Assembly: GCA_020849625.1 (NCBI GenBank)
Contig: JADLFV010000097.1
Location: 50,160-114,159, forward strand
DNA: 64,000 nt
From: Phycisphaeraceae bacterium
GTDB lineage: Bacteria > Planctomycetota > Phycisphaerae > Phycisphaerales > Phycisphaeraceae
Direction: 5' to 3'
Shown here: positions 57,785 through 64,000 of the stretch, in pieces
Layout of the letters: each line of letters opens with the position of its first letter
Numbering within the stretch: position 1 is the stretch's first letter
Notes under the pieces: model-generated
Told to the model about the DNA's origin: nothing
Seen by the model: only the letters and a program-made list of their open reading frames with translations
The model's database searches: none
Made by a program: the position numbers and the translations under genes

Positions 57785-57982
57785 GGATCAGGCAGTAGGG
57801 TGTAGGATGTAGGCAATAGGAAGCCCGACGATGCGCAGCTTCGTCGGGATGGTGCAGGTCGTAGCGCGTTGCGATCCAAGCATTCAGTGCATTCAAGAAA
57901 TCGGGGCATGGCGCAAAACATTCAGGCATTTACGCAGGCAACGAATCAAACATTGTGACGGCCCGCGCGGCGGCTACAAGCG
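57785..57982. repeat. Degenerate word-repeat runs in the ferritin 3' gap
   Basis: 57785-57822 is a single-arm run GGATCAGGCAGTAGGGTGTA then GGATGTAGGCAATAGGA. Around 57876-57930 there is a second run on GCATTCA/GAAATCG-type words. No inverted partner is present for the first. An intervening CCCGACGATGCGCAGCTTCG...CGGG is a minor palindrome. No gene seen. Confidence 0.7.
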
Positions 57983-58234
57983 TCATGACAACACGTCGGC
58001 AAACCTTCCAATATGGGCGTGAATGAACGGGTCGCCCATATCGTTGAATCGTAGAGCAGCGGCAAGCCCGATGGCGCGATTGGTCGCCCTGGTCCTGCGC
58101 TTGTCAATGATCTCATTGCCGCAGTAGGGACATCGTAAAACCCCCTCGTCCTCAGTCACAAACATTTTGCCGCGACACATTTCGCATACATATTCACCCT
58201 CAGGCCGGCTCTGATTATCAGGTTGCAAACTCAT
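57983..58234 (-). CDS. Small zinc-ribbon protein, unknown function
   Basis: An 83-residue protein from ATG 58234, strongly supported by GGAAGGAG 6 nt upstream. A zinc ribbon (EYVCEMCRGKMFVTEDEGVLRCPYCGNEII) is followed by a basic KRRTRATNRAIG segment and an amphipathic ALRFNDMGDPFIHAHIGRFADVL tail. I recognise no specific family. It converges with ferritin. About 790 bp without a convincing gene lie on its upstream side. Confidence 0.72.
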   Translation of the reverse strand: MSLQPDNQSRPEGEYVCEMCRGKMFVTEDEGVLRCPYCGNEIIDKRRTRATNRAIGLAAALRFNDMGDPFIHAHIGRFADVLS

Positions 58235-59021
58235 GGTCCGCTCCTTCCCCGTCATTGCATGACGGCTTCAACACACAGGAACCCTCGTCTGCTCGGAATA
58301 GAACCTGTGATGTCCTGGCGTCACGTCATCAAACCTCCAGTCATCTTTTTCAACTTCCATCCTCATTCTATTCCGCTCGCAACCAGCCATCCAAGGTCTT
58401 TCTCTGCATTGATGCTGGGGAAATCTCTGTACTGTGAAGGCAAAGTGGCCAGCAAGCGACGAACCACCAAGTCGCCGATGGCCGGATCGATCCGCCATCC
58501 GTCAGCGATCAGCCATCGCCCTACCGCGGCCGCACACAGCAGGCAGCAGTGAATCAAGCATTCAAGAAATCAGCCATTCAGCTATTCAGCCATTGCCCCC
58601 GAAACTCCCCCACCACCCGTCAAGCTACACCTCGCCGGACTCCCCGAACGACCGGACCCGCGTAGCGGCCCGGCTATTGAAATAACAATCGCCATCCCAC
58701 CTTAGCGACACAGTACCTTCACACAACCTCCGCACCCTCCATTCAGTCACTGCCCCGCGGTGCGTTGCACCGCAACTAAGCAAAGACAGAAGCATCTCGC
58801 CCCTCCTGCTCAAGTGCGCAGAAACAAGCGCCAAACGTCCCCCCTCTCCCCCCGGGAGAGGGCCGGGGTGAAGGCCGCCACGCAGGACCGGCTCAGCAGG
58901 CAACACAGTAGTACCACTAGCGCACTTGCTGTATATTGCTAAGCATGTCTGGCAAGCGCAACACCGGGAAACGCGCGGAAACATCCTTCCATTTCAGATC
59001 ACTTTCTCTAAGGGTTTATTC
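58235..59021. other. Gene-poor 787-nt gap with REP-like hairpin
   Basis: No gene with a convincing start and family is visible. It includes a run of GAATCAAGCATTCAAGAAAT-type words at 58553-58592, and a near-perfect palindrome CCCTCTCCC-CCC-GGGAGAGGG at 58842-58862 of the widely distributed GGGAGAGGGCCGGGGTGA type. Minus-strand frames around 58363-58557 look like a decayed short gene (SQYRDFPSINAEKDLGWLVASG) without support. From about 58930 base composition falls, leading into the AT-richer cassette. Confidence 0.6.
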
Positions 59022-59870
59022 ATGAGGTTTGACTTTTACCAAATATCTGTGGTTGATGGAGGGGCTGATCTTTTCCGCGATGAGCTGACGCACTCACAGC
59101 GCAATGAGATCGCTCATGAGATCATCTTGAGTCGGCCGGAAGGTGTGTATCGCAACCAGTCGTATCACCTAGGCAATCTAACACAACAAGGCGATGCGAT
59201 CTGGGGCCGGATTATCCGACCAGGAGCGACGCAAATTGGCATCATGAACGAAGAAACCGGAGATGTTGATGACGCAACCGTTGATTCAGCATTTTGGACA
59301 CATTTTGTGTATCTGATTGACGAGCAAGTCATCGCTGTAGTGCGCAATCCAGAGTTTTTCAGTGGAGAACCGCATGGAATGTCTAGGCTTGTTGAAAGCG
59401 TCATTAATGCTGGGATAGCACAACAACCATATTCACTCCGAGTAATCCCTAAGTCACGAACTCAGACATTTTGGGAGGTTCTGGCTCGCTCTAGAAAGGT
59501 AACATATCTTAGAATGGAGTTTGTACCACCAAACGTATTTCGCTCCCGGGGCCAACTGGCCGATATATTGCGGACTCTTCGTACAAACAACGGCGCAAAG
59601 AAGGTCGGCTATGACCTGAGCAACGCGGAACGTGGCCTTGAAATCCAAGAGGCGGATGAATCAATAAGGGAAGAGGTAACCTACATAGGACAAGGCGGCG
59701 GCCGATGGCAAATTCGCCACCAAGAGGCCGACGGAACGAAGAAAACGGCGCGCAGCGACCACGCAACAGTAACAGGGCAAGTTGATTATCAAATCGGACA
59801 AATCACTGACACCAGCATCAGAACAGCGATCCTTCAGTGGATTCGCCGATTTCTGGAGCAGTTAACATGA
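59022..59870 (+). CDS. RexA-like intracellular sensor of a two-gene phage-exclusion-type cassette (candidate)
   Basis: A 282-residue soluble protein (ATG 59022, AAGG upstream; an upstream in-frame ATG would add 32 unrelated residues). The G+C content is visibly lower than in all neighbouring genes. It has no signal or membrane segment. The middle region HFVYLIDEQVIAVVRNPEFF...VESVI, then the YSLRVIPKSRT...EVLARSRKVTYLRMEFVPPN stretch, parallels lambda RexA (279 aa) from about residue 90 to 170, and both end in a basic amphipathic helix (TAILQWIRRFLEQL). Similarity is remembered, not computed. It overlaps the next gene by ATGA. Alternative: an unrelated defence or plasmid-type protein. Confidence 0.5.
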   Translation: MRFDFYQISVVDGGADLFRDELTHSQRNEIAHEIILSRPEGVYRNQSYHLGNLTQQGDAIWGRIIRPGATQIGIMNEETGDVDDATVDSAFWTHFVYLIDEQVIAVVRNPEFFSGEPHGMSRLVESVINAGIAQQPYSLRVIPKSRTQTFWEVLARSRKVTYLRMEFVPPNVFRSRGQLADILRTLRTNNGAKKVGYDLSNAERGLEIQEADESIREEVTYIGQGGGRWQIRHQEADGTKKTARSDHATVTGQVDYQIGQITDTSIRTAILQWIRRFLEQLT

Positions 59871-60436
59871 TCCGCTCGGTACTCATCCTCGTTGCGTCTT
59901 TCACCGTGTCAGTTATAGCTAGTGCATGGCTGCATGTGCACGACCTCACACTCGTGATAGCGGTCATATGGCCGGCGGCCGGAATTGTGGCAGGGGTACT
60001 GATTGGTGCAGTAGTTTTTGTTGTTCAAAGTATGCCACACATCCAAGAGAAGGTTATTGTTGCATTCATTGAGTCGCAGCAACGATATGAACAACAGTTG
60101 ACCTCAAGCCAAAAAGGGTACATACGAAATATGTTCGCAAAGAGCCGCAAGGATATTCAACAGAATGTTCTTGTTGTCTTGTTAACACTGGCTGTTCTTG
60201 CAGCCTCGACGTGGTGGGCCTACGCTGACATACCTTACCTAACTTGGCCTATAATAGCCCCGATATCAAAAGTTCAAGCTGTTCATGCTATCGCATTCTT
60301 CATGTTTACAATAATTCTGTACGCTGCATGGGATACACTTAGCAGCATGTTCTTATGCAGCACATTAGAATCAGAATCCACACCCACAGAGCACCAAGGC
60401 CCCACGCCCTTCCGGGGGAAGCCTGCCGGCGAATGA
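59867..60436 (+). CDS. RexB-like four-helix inner membrane protein (candidate channel)
   Basis: A 189-residue protein starting at ATG 59867 (overlap ATGA with the sensor gene). Four hydrophobic segments lie at about 4-22, 33-54, 99-119 and 136-156, with a charged helical cytoplasmic loop at about 58-97. The second segment AAGIVAGVLIGAVVFVVQS resembles the lambda RexB segment of the same position (A-G, L-I-x-A and F...S positions shared). RexB is an ion channel that depolarises phage-infected cells. The RexA-RexB order, coupling and topology are the same. The C-terminal 25 residues (TPTEHQGPTPFRGKPAGE) are low complexity and may be a read-out into repeat DNA. Confidence 0.5.
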   Translation: MIRSVLILVASFTVSVIASAWLHVHDLTLVIAVIWPAAGIVAGVLIGAVVFVVQSMPHIQEKVIVAFIESQQRYEQQLTSSQKGYIRNMFAKSRKDIQQNVLVVLLTLAVLAASTWWAYADIPYLTWPIIAPISKVQAVHAIAFFMFTIILYAAWDTLSSMFLCSTLESESTPTEHQGPTPFRGKPAGE

Positions 60437-60852
60437 GGCATGGCATTGAAGGAGAAGGCCCCGAGGAAACGAGGGACCAAGGCACCGAGGGGAAGATGCG
60501 GATGAAGGCATCGAGCCATCTGCCATCTGCCAGCATCATCTACACTGCAACGGACGGTCCGGCGAGGCGTAGCTCGTCGACTGTTGGGGCTGAGACATGG
60601 GAGGCTGGGTGACGTTGGATTTTGTCTTCGCGGCCTCCCCCTGATGGCTCGCGGCACATGGCTGGTCGCTCATTTTTGCCTGGGCCACGTCGGGCGCGCA
60701 AAAGCGCAACGTTTGTGCGCGCCAGGCCCCCGCAAGCGGATGTAACGGCTGACACTCGCACAGGTTGGCGCGCAGGGTAACCTGCCATGTCAGTTGACCA
60801 ATCTGTGCGCCGATTTGCACCCGTTGGCGGGCGAATCACGTCGAATTGCGGG
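60437..60852. other. 416-nt gap after the RexAB-like cassette, repeat-rich
   Basis: Contains a run of ACCGAGG/ACCAAGG-type words (60458-60492), a CCATCTG doublet (60517-60531), and a GGCGCGCA/TGCGCGCC stem (60693-60700 with 60716-60723). No gene recognised. The base composition returns to the GC-rich norm here, marking the right border of the AT-richer segment. Confidence 0.6.
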
Positions 60853-61725
60853 TTATTGCTGGCGATCAAACAGCAGCGGATTCTTCGCTGAGGCGGCTGC
60901 GGAGCCGATCGGGATGCCGGGGATGAAGTTGTCCCAGTCGGCCTGCTGGTAGCGATGCTCCGGCTGCTTGACGGTGTTGGCGGCGTCGGTGTAGATCATG
61001 GTCATCACCTCGCGGCAACGATCGGTGCGGTTGGGGCCGGCCCGGTGATAGGTCCAGCCGAGGTGGAAGCTGACCTCACCCAGGTCGAACGGGCCGCGAT
61101 CGATGGGGAACTTCTGGGCTTCGATCATCTGCTGAAGCTGCTGCTCGCTTTCGTCGCTGATCTCTAAAGTCCGGCCGGTGGTAAACTTCTGACTGGCGAT
61201 GGCGAACTCCAGCGGGCCCATCTCCAGCGGCGTTTGCTGCAGCGGAATCCAGATGGTGATGGTGCGATCGGTCGCCAGTGGCCAGTAGAACTGGTCGGCG
61301 TGCCAGGGCGTGAACCCGCCGCTGGCTTCCTTGTAGAGAGCCTGATCGTGGTAAAGGCGAATGGCAGCGACGTTTAGAAGATCCGCGGCGATCCGGGCCA
61401 GTCGTTTGCTGAAGATCAGCGGGCGGGTGCGCTCATCGAGCTCCCACAGATTGCACACCTGCACAAACGCCTGCTGATAAGTGTTGCGTTGTTCCATAGG
61501 TACGTCGGCCAGCCTGTTATGCTGCATGGTCACCTCGCGCAACAGCGGGCGGTAGGCGTCAAGCACCACGGGACTGAGCACATGCTTGAGCTTGATGTAG
61601 CCGTCACGGGCGAAGGCGGCAATCTGCTCCGGGCGAAGCGGATAAGGCTCGCTGAGCTGGTCACTTACGGACTTCGAGGTGCGGTTTTGCTGGTCGTGGC
61701 GGGCTTGGGCTGTGGTCAAGGGCAT
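60853..61725 (-). CDS. Phytanoyl-CoA dioxygenase (PhyH) family protein
   Basis: A 290-residue Fe(II)/2-oxoglutarate oxygenase from ATG 61725 (AAAGGAGCC upstream). The iron site is H-x-D in PWHADQFYWP with a distal His in GWTYHRAGPNRTD and a 2-oxoglutarate Arg nearby. N-terminal LRPEQIAAFARDGYIKLKHVL is a typical PhyH start. It is divergent from an AraC regulator. It likely hydroxylates a small or sugar-derived molecule. Such oxygenase-AraC pairs are common in planctomycetes (family knowledge), but the substrate is unknown. Confidence 0.9.
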   Translation of the reverse strand: MPLTTAQARHDQQNRTSKSVSDQLSEPYPLRPEQIAAFARDGYIKLKHVLSPVVLDAYRPLLREVTMQHNRLADVPMEQRNTYQQAFVQVCNLWELDERTRPLIFSKRLARIAADLLNVAAIRLYHDQALYKEASGGFTPWHADQFYWPLATDRTITIWIPLQQTPLEMGPLEFAIASQKFTTGRTLEISDESEQQLQQMIEAQKFPIDRGPFDLGEVSFHLGWTYHRAGPNRTDRCREVMTMIYTDAANTVKQPEHRYQQADWDNFIPGIPIGSAAASAKNPLLFDRQQ

Positions 61726-61870
61726 GTCGGCTCCTTTCTGGAACGTTTCAAGTGAAGATAAGCCTACGACCCCGCAGCAGCCCACGCCACGCCCGGAATG
61801 ACGATAAACGGCACTTTTTTGCCCCCGGAATTGGCAAATTGATGCTATCGCAGGCAAAGCATGCGGTAAA
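61726..61870. promoter_or_regulatory. Divergent promoter region of the PhyH/AraC pair
   Basis: 145 nt between divergent starts. It contains GAATTGGCAA at 61828-61837, an exact 10-mer also present in the upstream element at 20527-20536, beside another AraC-type regulator. The CCCCCGGAATT word (61822-61832) overlaps it. No clear sigma-70 boxes could be picked out. Confidence 0.5.
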
Positions 61871-62710
61871 ATGCCCCCCATGAAACCGCAGAAGGAGCTG
61901 ATCGAGCCCGGCCCCGAGGCGTCGTTCTACTGCTATCGCCGGGTTTCGAAGCAGTTCGAGTTCAACTGGCACTATCACGCTGAGTACGAGCTGACCTGGA
62001 TCAGCCAGGGCCAGGGGCAACGCTTCGTGGGCGATCACGTGAGCGACTATCGCCCCGGCGAGCTGGTGCTGCTGGGGCCGCAGTTGCCGCACACCTGGAC
62101 CAGCCGCGGGTCGGGCGAAGCGGTGGTGGTGCAGTTCCTGGATCGCTCGCTGGGTGAGGGCGTGCTGGAGCGGCCGGAGATGCGCCCGGTGCGGACGATG
62201 CTGCATCGAGCCCAGCGTGGACTGCTGTTCGATCCGTCGGAGTTTGCCGCGCGACTGGATGCCATGCCGCAACAGCAGCCGGGGCAGCGCTTTGTGAGTC
62301 TGTTGAGTCTGCTCTACGACCTGTCGCAATCACGCGATGTGCGCGAGTTGGCGAGCATGGGCTATCGCTTCACACCGCAGCCGGGCGACGATCAGCGTAT
62401 CGATCGCGTGTGTCAGTACGTTCACAAGCAACTGCACGAGACGATCGAGCAGAAGGAGGCCGCAAGGTTAGCGCATCTGACGCCGTCCGCCTTCAGCCGT
62501 TTTTTCCGCCGCGCCACCGGGCGGCGCTTTGTGGATTACGTCTGTCAGCGCCGCATCGCTGAGGCCTGTCGTCTGCTGGCCGAGACGGATCAGCCGATCA
62601 CCACGATCAGTTTCGATGTGGGGTTCGCCACACTGTCCAACTTCAACCGCCGCTTCCGCCACCTGCAGGGCATGTCGCCGCGGCAGTATCGGGCAAGACA
62701 TCGTGGGTAA
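61871..62710 (+). CDS. AraC-family transcriptional regulator with cupin sensor domain
   Basis: A 279-residue regulator. N-terminal cupin (AraC_binding) residues: FNWHYHAEYELTWISQGQGQRFVGDH and YRPGELVLLGPQLPHTW. C-terminal AraC DNA-binding domain: RIDRVCQYVHKQLHETIEQKEAARLAHLTPSAFSRFFRRATGRRFVDYVCQRRI, TTISFDVGFATLSNFNRRFRHLQGMSPRQYRARHRG. It probably regulates the adjacent oxygenase gene. Start ATG 61871 or 61880; both lie close to the divergent promoter. Confidence 0.92.
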   Translation: MPPMKPQKELIEPGPEASFYCYRRVSKQFEFNWHYHAEYELTWISQGQGQRFVGDHVSDYRPGELVLLGPQLPHTWTSRGSGEAVVVQFLDRSLGEGVLERPEMRPVRTMLHRAQRGLLFDPSEFAARLDAMPQQQPGQRFVSLLSLLYDLSQSRDVRELASMGYRFTPQPGDDQRIDRVCQYVHKQLHETIEQKEAARLAHLTPSAFSRFFRRATGRRFVDYVCQRRIAEACRLLAETDQPITTISFDVGFATLSNFNRRFRHLQGMSPRQYRARHRG

Positions 62711-62805
62711 TGCCATCCGCCGGTGTGACTGTGTATGCCTGATCCCATTCCGCCAGATCGGTCAATAGCGCACCACAACACGACGCTCAATGGGCAACTG
62801 AAGAT

Positions 62806-63258
62806 ATGCACATGCAAAGATGGACGCCATACATTCTCTGGCTCCTGACAGGCGCAGCGATCGGCATCGTGAGCAGCACGCTGTTGTTCGCGCTCTGGGC
62901 GCAGCTCGACTGCCGGCAGCCGATGGCGCATTGGCTGGATGCTCGGGGATTCCCTCTTCTGGCTGGTTACTGGGGCATGGTCTGGCTTCACTTGCCGGAC
63001 TGGGCCATTGTTGCCGTTGTCGGCCTCTGCGGGGGAATGTTGATCAAACGTCGGCCTATCATCCGACTGCTGACTTTCGGTGCCAGCTTTGTGTTGGCGC
63101 CGTTGGTGTTGAGTGCGGCCACGGGTTCCCTGATTCTCACATTTGGCTGGGCATTGTGGCTTCAAACCATGATGTGGAATAGCTTGAGCGTTATGATTCT
63201 GATTCTGTTTGCGCTGGCGGGTATCCAGCTTCGATCAATACACATGCAAACCACCTGA
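62806..63258 (+). CDS. Membrane protein, unknown function
   Basis: A 150-residue protein with four hydrophobic segments (about 10-32, 63-80, 85-105, 110-143), starting at ATG 62806 or 62812. A hydrophilic stretch ALWAQLDCRQPMAHWLDARG follows the first segment. No family recognised and no functional link with its neighbours visible; slightly AT-richer than the average gene here. Confidence 0.6.
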   Translation: MHMQRWTPYILWLLTGAAIGIVSSTLLFALWAQLDCRQPMAHWLDARGFPLLAGYWGMVWLHLPDWAIVAVVGLCGGMLIKRRPIIRLLTFGASFVLAPLVLSAATGSLILTFGWALWLQTMMWNSLSVMILILFALAGIQLRSIHMQTT

Positions 63259-63359
63259 TTCACAGCCATCAGAGCCCAATATACAGCCATTCAATTGATC
63301 TCTTGACATCCAGAGCATGATCGAGACAATTGGCTAATCACATCTCTGGGAGTCATGTC

Positions 63360-63662
63360 ATGTCATCAGAAGAAATCAACACGGTTTATCGTCGTTTCGT
63401 CCTGTACATGCAGGCTCATGGCGGGGAGCCGCATGACTGGTTCGTCGGCGTGGCGGAAGATCCGGATCAGCGCCTGTTTCACCAACACAAGGTTCCGCAG
63501 AATTCCCCGCACGTCGATGAAATATGCAGCAGCGGCGCGGTGGCCGAAGAGGTTGAGCAATTGCTGCTCGATTACGGATGTGACGGCGGTCGAGAGGAAA
63601 GCCCGCCGACCGGTAACTCGGTGTATGCGTACCTCAAGCTGTCCAGCACCACCGATCCATAA
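63360..63662 (+). CDS. Small hypothetical cytosolic protein
   Basis: A 100-residue acidic protein from ATG 63360. It contains MQAHGGEPHDWFVGVAEDPDQRLFHQHKV, AVAEEVEQLLLDYGCDGGRE and VYAYLKLSS. The ordering (DWFVGVA, then two acidic clusters, then VYAYxK) looks like a conserved single-domain protein, but I cannot name the family. No signal, membrane segment or neighbour association. Confidence 0.6.
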   Translation: MSSEEINTVYRRFVLYMQAHGGEPHDWFVGVAEDPDQRLFHQHKVPQNSPHVDEICSSGAVAEEVEQLLLDYGCDGGREESPPTGNSVYAYLKLSSTTDP

Positions 63663-63671
63663 ACCACCCGA

Positions 63672-64000
63672 TCAATCATGATTTTTGACCGGCGACGCCC
63701 GCGGGCAATTGTCAGCCGAATCACCAGCCGGGACATGCGAAGCACTTCTACACCGGACTTCGCTCGCACGAGCGATCAGCAGACTGACAGCGATCAGCAA
63801 CAGCACACCCGCATTCGGCTCGGGGATGCTCAGGCCGAGTTGCTGCAGCGCTTCATCGAATTTCAGATCGGAACCGGTGCCGGTGCCCCAGTTATCGCCG
63901 AGCACCTGCAGGTCAGCGAGGTTGACCGAGCCGTCACCGGTGAAATCGCCGAGAAGCCAGTAGGCGTCGCTGGAGCCCCAATTGTCGCCGAGAATTTGCA
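63672..64000 (-). CDS. PEP-CTERM protein with dockerin-like repeats (N-terminus beyond right edge)
   Basis: The visible 108 C-terminal residues read ...LQILGDNWGSSDAYWLLGDF, then TGDGSVNLADLQVLGDNW, a second dockerin-like repeat. Next come LKFDEALQQLGLSIPEPNAGVLLLIAVSLLIARA and a tail of about 28 residues after the hydrophobic core. The PEP-CTERM signature and repeats match 20652-21680 and 54671-55996. The missing basic RRR end and the long tail suggest a late frameshift, as for the 16279-19020 product. The rest lies outside the window. Confidence 0.85.
   Translation of the reverse strand, partial: QILGDNWGSSDAYWLLGDFTGDGSVNLADLQVLGDNWGTGTGSDLKFDEALQQLGLSIPEPNAGVLLLIAVSLLIARASEVRCRSASHVPAGDSADNCPRASPVKNHD

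Noticed and set aside
58363..58557. A short minus-strand gene of about 64 codons
   Set aside because: It has no ribosome site or family pattern and part of its N-terminus is read from repeat DNA; it is at best a remnant.

Overview
The window is a GC-rich (about 60-65% by eye), densely coding bacterial chromosome segment. The best match is a planctomycete of the class Phycisphaerae. The evidence is secreted proteins with PEP-CTERM tails that also carry dockerin-like DxNxDGxVNLADLQxLGDNW repeats, a prepilin-type H-x9-DG protein, many Asp-box (sialidase-fold) secreted proteins, paired sulfatases, and housekeeping genes split out of their usual operons (rpmI-rplT without infC; rpsP-trmD without rimM and rplS). 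I found no rRNA, tRNA, CRISPR array or intact insertion sequence.

Layout. 1-10.4 kb holds mostly housekeeping and envelope genes: iscX (cut by the left edge), dnaN, rpmI, rplT, a LOG-family protein, a histidine kinase, an HtrA protease, an acyltransferase, an oligopeptide-type ABC ATPase, a B12-radical SAM protein and small membrane proteins. 10.4-16.2 kb is a tightly overlapping minus-strand catabolic operon (Fe-alcohol dehydrogenase, DapA-family lyase, PdxA2-type dehydrogenase, four-carbon acid sugar kinase, SSS symporter). It is followed upstream by a large secreted Asp-box/PEP-CTERM protein and a XylR/AraC-type regulator. 20.5-30.4 kb is a plus-strand secreted-carbohydrate locus: two PEP-CTERM paralogs with a shared upstream element, a pseudopilin, three Asp-box proteins and a cytosolic (alpha/alpha)6 glycosidase. 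30.6-37.7 kb is a GntR-headed sugar-phosphate operon: two cupin phosphosugar isomerases, a ROK kinase, a ManA-like isomerase and another glycosidase. 37.8-45.4 kb returns to core genes (rpsP, trmD, an SDR, phhB, PPi-type pfk, rhomboid, hexose-phosphate mutarotase). 45.5-56 kb carries two more Asp-box proteins, two tandem sulfatases, a NfeD protease and an SGNH/dockerin/PEP-CTERM protein. 56-64 kb has a PLOD-like glycosyltransferase between direct repeats, ferritin, an AT-richer two-gene island that I read as RexA/RexB-like, a divergent phytanoyl-CoA-dioxygenase/AraC pair, small unknowns and a PEP-CTERM protein cut by the right edge.

How it fits together. Secreted Asp-box proteins, sulfatases and PEP-CTERM proteins would attack or bind sulfated, acidic polysaccharide outside the cytoplasm. 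Cytosolic glycosidases, sugar-phosphate isomerases, a ROK kinase and the acid-sugar operon would then feed the products into glycolysis, under GntR and XylR/AraC-type control.

Two observations stand out. First, a RexAB-like sensor/channel cassette, a candidate phage-exclusion module, sits at 59.0-60.4 kb. Second, the intergenic spaces (and some coding linkers) carry an unusual family of long hairpins built from degenerate 7-8-nt tandem words. A small lexicon of these words recurs at distant loci.
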